DNA of 5,911 bases from Verrucomicrobia bacterium UBA4286. Its GTDB lineage: Bacteria; Verrucomicrobiota; Kiritimatiellia; RFP12; UBA1067. Under the pieces are notes generated by a model. The model saw only the letters and a list, made by a program, of their open reading frames with translations, had not been told where the DNA came from and ran no database searches. A program made the position numbers and the translations under genes. The stretch spans positions 1-5,911 of the forward strand of contig DGVK01000147.1 in NCBI GenBank assembly GCA_002395905.1, given 5' to 3'. Below, piece after piece: positions 1-4,382 of the stretch (within the stretch, counting starts at the first letter, position 1; every line of letters begins with the position of its first letter).

Positions 1-1
1 C

Positions 2-718
2 AAGGAGCAGAATCCCGAGAAGTACCCGATCGCGCAGGACATGTTCTTCCGCGTCGAGAAGGACTGGGGCGTGCCGTTCGAGATCTACAACGACGGTGAC
101 GTCTCGGCGCTCGCCGGCATGATCACGATGGGCAAGAAGGGCATCCTCGGCGTCGCGATGGGCTCGTCGGAGGCCGTCGGCTACATCGATCCGTCGGGCG
201 CGCTGACGGGCCGCATCACCGAGCTCGCGTTCGCGCCGGTCGACTTCAACCCGGCCGCGCCGAAGGACGAGTGGTCGGGCGACGCGGGCGTGGGCGCGAT
301 GGCGTTCTCGCAGCAGGCCGTCAACTGGCTCGCCGAGAAGCACGGCTTCAAGTTCCCGAAGGACATGAAGCTTCCCGAGCGCCTCAAGGTCGTGCAGGCC
401 GCGATGGAGAAGGGCGATGAAAAGGCTCTCAAGGTCTACATCCAGATCGGCCGCTTCCTCGCGCACGCGATACCGTGGTACAACGAGTTCTACGACTACG
501 AGAACATGATGATCCTCGGGCGCGTGACCTCGGGACTCGGCGGCGAGGTGATCCTCGAGACCGCGAAGGCGATGCTCAAGGACGTCTATCCCGAGTGGGC
601 CGAGAAGATCGACATCTTCATGCCCGACGAGAAGGCTCGCCGCCTCGGGCAGTCGGTCGCGGCCGCGCAGATCCCCGTGATCAAGTCCGCCAGGAAGCCG
701 GCAAAGAAGGCGAAGTGA
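2..718 (+). CDS. ROK-family sugar kinase-like protein, 3' part only
   Basis: The frame is open from the window edge (first full codon at base 2) to TGA 716-718, giving 238 visible residues; the N-terminus with the expected phosphate-binding loop lies outside. The visible part resembles the C-terminal two thirds of ROK proteins (glucokinase, N-acetylmannosamine kinase and related proteins). YNDGDVSALAG matches the ROK ND-N-AALAE segment that carries the catalytic Asp. GILGVAMGSSEAVGYID matches the glycine-rich sugar/ATP-site strand. MILGRVTSGLGGE and a late RRLGQSVAAAQIP match the ROK C-terminal nucleotide-site region. The zinc-binding H-C-C-C motif of classical ROK kinases is absent; a DEWSGDAGVGAMAFSQQAV segment lies near where it would be expected. 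The protein ends in a short basic tail (KSARKPAKKAK). Codons end almost only in G or C, more strictly than in the genes after 1767. It lies one base before a NahK-like kinase, so a role in amino-sugar metabolism is inferred. Substrate is unknown, and a non-kinase ROK role cannot be excluded. Confidence 0.72.
   Translation, partial: KEQNPEKYPIAQDMFFRVEKDWGVPFEIYNDGDVSALAGMITMGKKGILGVAMGSSEAVGYIDPSGALTGRITELAFAPVDFNPAAPKDEWSGDAGVGAMAFSQQAVNWLAEKHGFKFPKDMKLPERLKVVQAAMEKGDEKALKVYIQIGRFLAHAIPWYNEFYDYENMMILGRVTSGLGGEVILETAKAMLKDVYPEWAEKIDIFMPDEKARRLGQSVAAAQIPVIKSARKPAKKAK
704..710 (+). promoter_or_regulatory. Ribosome binding site for the NahK-like gene
   Basis: AAGAAGG ends nine bases before ATG 720 and lies inside the last codons of the ROK-like gene. 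It supports ATG 720 as the start and suggests that the two kinases are translated from one transcript. Confidence 0.55.
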
Positions 719-719
719 C

Positions 720-1754
720 ATGAGCGCCCGCGAATACACCAGGGAGCAGCTCGACGCGGCTCTCGCGTCGATGGGCGTGACCGGTCAGACGGACGTCGCC
801 CGCTACGGCTCGGGCCACATAAACGACACGTTCAAGGTCGAGACGAAGTCGGGCGTGCGCTACATTCTGCAGCGCGTCAACACTGACATCTTCCCGCCGG
901 ACATGCTGAAGTCCAACGTGCTGCGCGTCACCGAGCACCTCGCGAAGAAAGGCATAAAGTCTCTTGTCGTCAAGGGCTATGAGAACCCGTGGCGCCTTTA
1001 CGAGTTTCTCGAGGGCTACACTTCGACAGACCTCGTGACGAACCCGGCGCAGGCCGAGCTCGTCGCGGGAGCGTTCGCGAAGTTCCAGAACGACCTTGCA
1101 GACCTGCCTGCGCCGCGTCTCGGCGAGATAATCCCGAAGTTCCACAACACGGTCGACCGCCTGCGCCTCCTCGACGAGGCCGCGGCGGCGGACGTCAAGG
1201 GGCGCAAGGCCAAGGTCGCCGGGGAGCTCGCGTTCGTCGACGCGCGTCGCGAAGAGGCGGCGAAGATCGTGACGATGATGGAGCGCGGCGAAATACCCGA
1301 GCGCATCACCCACAACGACACCAAGATCAACAACGTGATGCTCGCGCCCGACGGCACGAACGTAGTGATCGACCTCGACACCACGATGCCGGGCTCGGCG
1401 CTATACGACTTCGGCGACATGGTGCGCACGTCGTCCGCCGCGGCCGCCGAGGACGAGAAGGATCTTTCGAAGGTCTACTCCAAGAAGGAGTACTTCGAGG
1501 CCCTCGTCAAGGGCTACCTCGCGCAGGCGAAGTTCCTCACCGACGCCGAGAAGGCGAACCTCGCATTCTCTGGCCGTCTCATCACGCTTACGATCGGCAT
1601 CCGCTTCCTTACCGACTACCTCGCGGGCGACACGTACTTCCGCACCGCATATGACGATCACAACCTCGTGCGCTGCCGCACGCAGTTCAAGATGGTCGAG
1701 TCGATGGAAGAGCAGAGCGCCGAATACGAAGCGATCGTCCGCAAGTATTCGTGA
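720..1754 (+). CDS. APH-fold sugar kinase, N-acetylhexosamine 1-kinase (NahK)-like
   Basis: A complete 344-residue protein of the aminoglycoside/choline-kinase fold, close in length to Bifidobacterium NahK (about 360 residues). NahK phosphorylates GlcNAc or GalNAc at C1 with ATP in the cytoplasm, feeding UDP-sugar formation in the lacto-N-biose/galacto-N-biose route. Visible landmarks are a nucleotide loop YGSGHINDTF (residues 29-38), the strand YILQRVN (48-54), the catalytic loop HNDTKINN (198-205, with D200 as presumed base and N205 as a metal ligand), the metal-binding IDLD (217-220) followed by TMPGS, and YDFGDMVR (229-236). The HND-K-NN, D-D-T-MPGS and DFGD-R combination is typical of the NahK/'mucin desulfatase'-annotated branch rather than of antibiotic-resistance APH enzymes. 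The start ATG 720 is one base after the previous stop, and AAGAAGG (704-710) is a suitably placed ribosome binding site, so translation is probably coupled. The fold and kinase role are secure. The exact sugar is inferred, and another hexosamine or hexose is possible. Confidence 0.82.
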   Translation: MSAREYTREQLDAALASMGVTGQTDVARYGSGHINDTFKVETKSGVRYILQRVNTDIFPPDMLKSNVLRVTEHLAKKGIKSLVVKGYENPWRLYEFLEGYTSTDLVTNPAQAELVAGAFAKFQNDLADLPAPRLGEIIPKFHNTVDRLRLLDEAAAADVKGRKAKVAGELAFVDARREEAAKIVTMMERGEIPERITHNDTKINNVMLAPDGTNVVIDLDTTMPGSALYDFGDMVRTSSAAAAEDEKDLSKVYSKKEYFEALVKGYLAQAKFLTDAEKANLAFSGRLITLTIGIRFLTDYLAGDTYFRTAYDDHNLVRCRTQFKMVESMEEQSAEYEAIVRKYS

Positions 1755-1759
1755 GAGGT
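1753..1759 (+). promoter_or_regulatory. Ribosome binding site deciding start at ATG 1767
   Basis: GAGAGGT overlaps the stop codon of the NahK-like gene and ends seven bases before ATG 1767, which is good spacing. ATG 1849, the first in-frame Met of the conserved body that is not inside the kinase gene, has no comparable site upstream. This makes 1767, the signal-peptide start, the more likely initiation site even though it is in a different frame from the body. Confidence 0.55.
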
Positions 1760-1766
1760 GTTTGAC

Positions 1767-1901
1767 ATGGCTTGTTCCTCTTCAGGGAAAGCCGTCGCCA
1801 TGGCCGCCGTCGTGCTGTGCTGCACGACGGCGGTTCTGCTTGCGGCGGATGGCCGAGTATCCCGGTTCGTTCGCTTCTCATACGCGCGAAGAGCTGATTG
1901 A
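1767..1901 (+). pseudogene. Signal-peptide fragment, out of frame with the following gene body
   Basis: From ATG 1767 this frame encodes 44 residues to TGA 1899-1901. The first 29 look like a Sec signal peptide: a short N-region with one Lys (K8), a hydrophobic core of Ala, Val and Leu (about residues 9-26), and an LLAA cleavage-like end before Asp-Gly. There is no proper lipobox, so signal peptidase I processing is expected. After about 1854 this frame becomes Arg-rich and stops. The neighbouring frame (starting at or before 1849) instead becomes protein-like, with EYPGSFASHTREEL and onward. Dropping one base from the GGCCG at 1851-1855 would join the signal peptide to the body as ...LLAADGEYPGSF.... 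I read this as the true N-terminus of the next entry, separated by a one-base insertion or an assembly error. Confidence 0.6.
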
Positions 1902-3285
1902 CAACACGCGCCGCGTTCTGTGGCCTGCGGTGAAGAAAGGTCTTCTGGAGCCGCTGGGCGCGGCGCCCGCACGCGCGGTCGCGCCTGCAACGGACGTCGT
2001 CGCGTCTGGAACATACGACGAGATTCAGCGGCTCTTCCTGGACTCCGGCTGGACGGACGGCCTTCCGGTGGCGCCGCCGACGGAAAAAGCCGTCTCGGAA
2101 TTCCTCCGTTTTACGGATCTCCCGCCAGACCGGAATCTTGGGGCGATGCCTCCCGCGCAGAGGGCTGTGACCGTGAGGCATGTCGCGGTGAACGGCGCGA
2201 TGGCAGGCTGCCCGCCGGAATTCATGCCGCTCATGCTCGCGTTCGCCGAGGCGATGAAGAACGGCGACTTCCGCCGCACGCTGGCGTCGACGCACGGCTG
2301 GACGCCCTACTGCTGGCTCAACGGACCTGTTGCGCGGCAGCTCGGCTTCGACTGCGGGCAGGGGGAGATTTCAGCGCCGCGAAACGCCGCTCTCGGCCGC
2401 TTCATAGGGCTGGCGCTTCACAACCTCGCCGGGCTGCGGGTGAAGGAGAACCGTATGGGAACATTCGGATACTTGATGCCGTGGTGCCTTGTGGAAAACG
2501 ACAAGGCCGCGTTGGACGCCGGCTGGAAGCCGTGGCACATGCAGCAGGGACACAATCTCAACGATTCAACGCTCACGGCGGCTTCGGCGATCAACTGGGG
2601 CAACAATCTCGTGCCGGCGACAAGCGACGCCGAACGCATCAAGGATGTCGTCGCATGGGACGCCGTGGAGAAGCAGCAGATGGCGCTTGGCAGCGGCATG
2701 CCGCGTGTATACCGCGCGTTCCTGCTCACGCCAGACGTCGCGCGCGATCTCGCGAAGGTGTACAGGTCGAAGGACGACTTCGAATCGGCGCTGATCGAGG
2801 CGGCGCGCAATCCGCTCGGGGCGAGGGCGTTCGCCAACTACTGGGGAAATCCTGGAAGCGCTTTCGACCCGCAGAAGTGTCCGCTCGCGCGCCAGCAGGC
2901 CGCGATCGCGCGTGCCGAGGGAGCGGCGTCCACGCCGACGCCGCCATGGCTGGGATGGAGCGGACTGCCCGCCGTCGAGACGGTGCCGGTCATGCAGCGC
3001 GGGAAAAGCGCGTTTATTGTAACCGGCGATCCTGCGCGGAACAAGGAGATGTGCCTTCCCGGCGGGGGTTTTGCCACGGTCAAGATAACGCTTCCGCGCG
3101 CCTGGGATGCGCTGATGGAGGAGAAGGGCTACGCGCCGCTCTCCGGTTTCACTCTCGCAAGCGACCTTGTGCCAGACGGACCGAGGGAGAAGGTTCGCGG
3201 CTACGACAAGCCCGGCGTTCGCGCGGATGCAGGCCGCAGGCGGCAGGGCCGGGATCGTAAGGGCGGGTTGACGGGGAGGGAGTAA
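1849..3285 (+). CDS. Probably exported protein of the GWTDGLPV-PPT (UGSC-associated) family, frame-disrupted at both ends
   Basis: The conserved body is open in one frame from before 1849 to TAA 3283-3285, giving 478 residues counted from ATG 1849. Landmarks, numbered from 1849, are GWTDGLPVAPPT (67-78), NGAMAGCPPEF (115-125, with C121), NGPVARQLGF (158-167), GRFIGLALHNLAG (183-195), GTFGYLMPWCLVEND (204-218) and WKPWHMQQG (226-234). I recall this motif order from large proteins annotated with UGSC-family (seleno)proteins. Their reaction is not known to me, so no function is assigned. No UGSC or CGSC motif and no in-frame TGA are present. The longest open frame begins at 1651 inside the kinase gene and is not a credible start; ATG 1849 lacks a ribosome binding site. 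The likely real start is ATG 1767, one frame off, which adds a signal peptide. The last residues in this frame, after about 3213, are Arg/Gly-rich and unconvincing; a neighbouring frame gives a better end at 3271. Restoring both joins would give about 500 residues. The gene follows the kinases closely and is probably in their operon. Confidence 0.6.
   Translation: MAEYPGSFASHTREELIDNTRRVLWPAVKKGLLEPLGAAPARAVAPATDVVASGTYDEIQRLFLDSGWTDGLPVAPPTEKAVSEFLRFTDLPPDRNLGAMPPAQRAVTVRHVAVNGAMAGCPPEFMPLMLAFAEAMKNGDFRRTLASTHGWTPYCWLNGPVARQLGFDCGQGEISAPRNAALGRFIGLALHNLAGLRVKENRMGTFGYLMPWCLVENDKAALDAGWKPWHMQQGHNLNDSTLTAASAINWGNNLVPATSDAERIKDVVAWDAVEKQQMALGSGMPRVYRAFLLTPDVARDLAKVYRSKDDFESALIEAARNPLGARAFANYWGNPGSAFDPQKCPLARQQAAIARAEGAASTPTPPWLGWSGLPAVETVPVMQRGKSAFIVTGDPARNKEMCLPGGGFATVKITLPRAWDALMEEKGYAPLSGFTLASDLVPDGPREKVRGYDKPGVRADAGRRRQGRDRKGGLTGRE
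3214..3271 (+). other. Alternative C-terminal coding tail in a shifted frame
   Basis: In the frame with codons at 3215, 3218 and so on, the sequence reads AFARMQAAGGRAGIVRAG and then TGA 3269-3271. This looks like an ordinary protein C-terminus with an amphipathic helix. The main frame over the same bases reads an Arg/Gly/Asp-rich string of low plausibility. A one-base insertion in the CCCGG at 3211-3215 would connect ...VRGYDKP to this tail. The evidence is compositional only; no homologue alignment was possible. Confidence 0.4.
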
Positions 3286-3297
3286 AAGAGGTATAAT
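3268..3297 (+). promoter_or_regulatory. Sigma-70-type promoter for the V-type ATPase operon
   Basis: A -35 box TTGACG (3268-3273, five of six consensus bases) and a perfect -10 box TATAAT (3292-3297) are separated by 18 bases. Transcription would start near 3303-3306, leaving a short 5' leader of about 20 bases before ATG 3326. The local AT-rich patch stands out in this GC-rich window and sits directly before the first ATPase gene. I see no hairpin terminator for the preceding operon, so some read-through is possible. Confidence 0.75.
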
Positions 3298-3313
3298 TCA
3301 CACTTGTACTTTT

Positions 3314-3318
3314 GGAGG
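3314..3318 (+). promoter_or_regulatory. Ribosome binding site of the subunit E gene
   Basis: GGAGG lies seven bases before ATG 3326, a near-ideal Shine-Dalgarno match and spacing, and fixes the start of the first ATPase gene. Confidence 0.8.
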
Positions 3319-3325
3319 AAAAGTA

Positions 3326-3895
3326 ATGTCTGAAGACTTGCAGAGCCTGCTGGAGAAGATAAATCGCGACGGAGTCGAGAAAGCGAACGCCGCCGCGGAG
3401 GCCATTGTCGCCGCCGCCAAGGCGAAAGCGGCCGAAATAGTGAAGAACGCGAATGCCGAGGCTGCGGGCGTGAAGGCCGCCGCGGAGAAGGCCGCCGCCG
3501 ACTATGCATCGCGCGCGGCGGAAACGGTGGCGCAGGCGGCGCGGGACACGATTCTCAAGATCGAAGCGTCGGTCACGTCCATGCTTGAAAAACTGCTTGC
3601 GAAGGATGTAGACAAGGCTCTGGCCGACGAGAAGAATGTCGCGGCGCTTGCATTCGAGGCGGTGAAAGGGCTTGTCGGCAAGGCCGACGTGGCGGTTCCG
3701 GCGAAACTCGCGCCAGCCCTCAAGGCGCAGCTCGCGTCGCAGCCGAATCTCACCGTCGTCACCGACGACTCGCTCGGAACGGGCTTTTCAGTGAGAGTCG
3801 ACGGCGGGCGCGTGGAGCACGCTTTCACGGGGTCTGTGATTGCGGAGGAGCTCGCCAGGCGTCTCCGCCCGGATCTCGCGAAACTTGTCAAGTAG
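3326..3895 (+). CDS. atpE: V/A-type ATPase subunit E (peripheral stalk)
   Basis: This 189-residue protein has the usual length for V/A-ATPase subunit E. Subunit E is one half of the peripheral stalk that holds the A3B3 head against rotation, on the cytoplasmic face of the membrane. The first 85 or so residues are rich in Ala, Lys and Glu with a heptad-like pattern, as expected for the long coiled coil that pairs with subunit G/H. The C-terminal half is globular. It contains PNLTVVTDDSLGTGFSVRVDGG and ends in VIAEELARRLRPDLAKLVK, matching the family's closing pattern (T-I--EL---LRP-L---L). It is the first gene of the operon, with its own promoter and strong ribosome binding site, and is followed by DUF2764 and subunit A. 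Such genes are called atpE, ntpE or vatE; this atpE is not the F-type c subunit. The low-complexity coiled coil alone would be weak evidence, but the C-terminal match and the gene order make the call firm. Confidence 0.88.
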   Translation: MSEDLQSLLEKINRDGVEKANAAAEAIVAAAKAKAAEIVKNANAEAAGVKAAAEKAAADYASRAAETVAQAARDTILKIEASVTSMLEKLLAKDVDKALADEKNVAALAFEAVKGLVGKADVAVPAKLAPALKAQLASQPNLTVVTDDSLGTGFSVRVDGGRVEHAFTGSVIAEELARRLRPDLAKLVK

Positions 3896-3913
3896 TCGGG
3901 CGCGGTGCGGCAG

Positions 3914-4372
3914 ATGACGGTTGACTACATAGTTTCTTCGCTGCCGGCGCTCGCTTTCGGAGCGCCCGCGCCGATGACTCGCGAGGCGTTCGACGAGATC
4001 GCGGGCGATGCGGCCAAAGCCGCGCTCCGCGCATGGGGCGACCTCGAAACGCAGCTCAGGAACGCGCTGGCGGAGGCCCGCGGAGGCGGCGCGAAGCACC
4101 GGCGCGAGGCGAAAGGATGCTCGGTCTACTGGCGCAAGCGCGTCCTTGACTGTTTTACCGAGAAGGATGTCGCCAGGCGTGACGAACTGCTGGACAAGGT
4201 CTGGTGGGACGCCGCGGGCGAGCTTCAGAAACCGTCCGACCCGCTCGGGACCGGCGCGCTGGCCGCCTATTCAATACGTCTTGACATAGCCATCAGGCGG
4301 TCGAAGATATCGAAAGACGCGGGGAACGAAGCCTTTGACGGGCTGGTCGCCGCAACGAAGATAACATTCTAG
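3914..4372 (+). CDS. DUF2764 protein of the bacterial V-type ATPase operon, short form
   Basis: A 152-residue protein from ATG 3914; a GTG nine bases upstream (3905) would add three residues. I chose ATG because the family begins with a Met followed almost at once by a YY/DY-hydrophobic-SSLP segment, here DYIVSSLPALAFG (residues 4-16). Neither start has a clear Shine-Dalgarno site. The rest is mostly helical and charged, with a WGDLETQLRN segment (about 41-50), VYWRKRVLDCF and KVWWDAAGEL, and it ends in a conserved-looking Y-I-LDIAIRR-KISKDAGNEAF stretch. There is no signal peptide or membrane segment, so it is cytoplasmic. DUF2764 genes sit between subunits E and A in Bacteroidetes, Chlamydiae and related groups. 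They are thought to supply a structural role such as that of the missing subunit C (the collar under the rotor), but I know of no direct proof. From memory, relatives are often nearer 260-280 residues, so this is a short version. The family call rests on the SSLP start, the helical pattern and the operon position. Confidence 0.75.
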   Translation: MTVDYIVSSLPALAFGAPAPMTREAFDEIAGDAAKAALRAWGDLETQLRNALAEARGGGAKHRREAKGCSVYWRKRVLDCFTEKDVARRDELLDKVWWDAAGELQKPSDPLGTGALAAYSIRLDIAIRRSKISKDAGNEAFDGLVAATKITF

Positions 4373-4377
4373 GGGAG
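4371..4377 (+). promoter_or_regulatory. Ribosome binding site of the subunit A gene
   Basis: AGGGGAG overlaps the TAG stop of the DUF2764 gene and ends five bases before ATG 4383. It supports that start and close translational linkage between the two genes. Confidence 0.6.
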
Positions 4378-4382
4378 TTCTC

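Noticed and set aside
681..1313. A 210-codon minus-strand frame opposite the NahK-like gene.
   Set aside because: Arg-rich antisense shadow without motifs or a ribosome binding site of note.
1651..1848. Extension of the GWTDGLPV-family gene upstream to ATG 1651.
   Set aside because: These codons lie within the C-terminal part of the NahK-like kinase or match a Ser/Arg-rich shadow. No ribosome binding site or family similarity supports them.
1840..1901. Programmed ribosomal frameshifting joining the signal peptide to the body.
   Set aside because: I see no slippery heptamer, no poor-context stop at the junction (the stop is about 45 bases later) and no clear stimulatory structure. A one-base indel is simpler.
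1920..3260. A 446-codon open + frame overlapping the GWTDGLPV-family gene.
   Set aside because: The product is very Arg-rich and low in hydrophobic residues, a typical shifted-frame shadow. The other frame carries the conserved motifs.
3269..3271. TGA as a selenocysteine codon, given the UGSC association.
   Set aside because: It is not followed by Gly-Ser-Cys, and I see no selenocysteine-insertion hairpin after it. It also sits at the natural end of a C-terminal tail.
3286..3325. Terminator between the two operons.
   Set aside because: No inverted repeat followed by a T-run is visible in this short gap.
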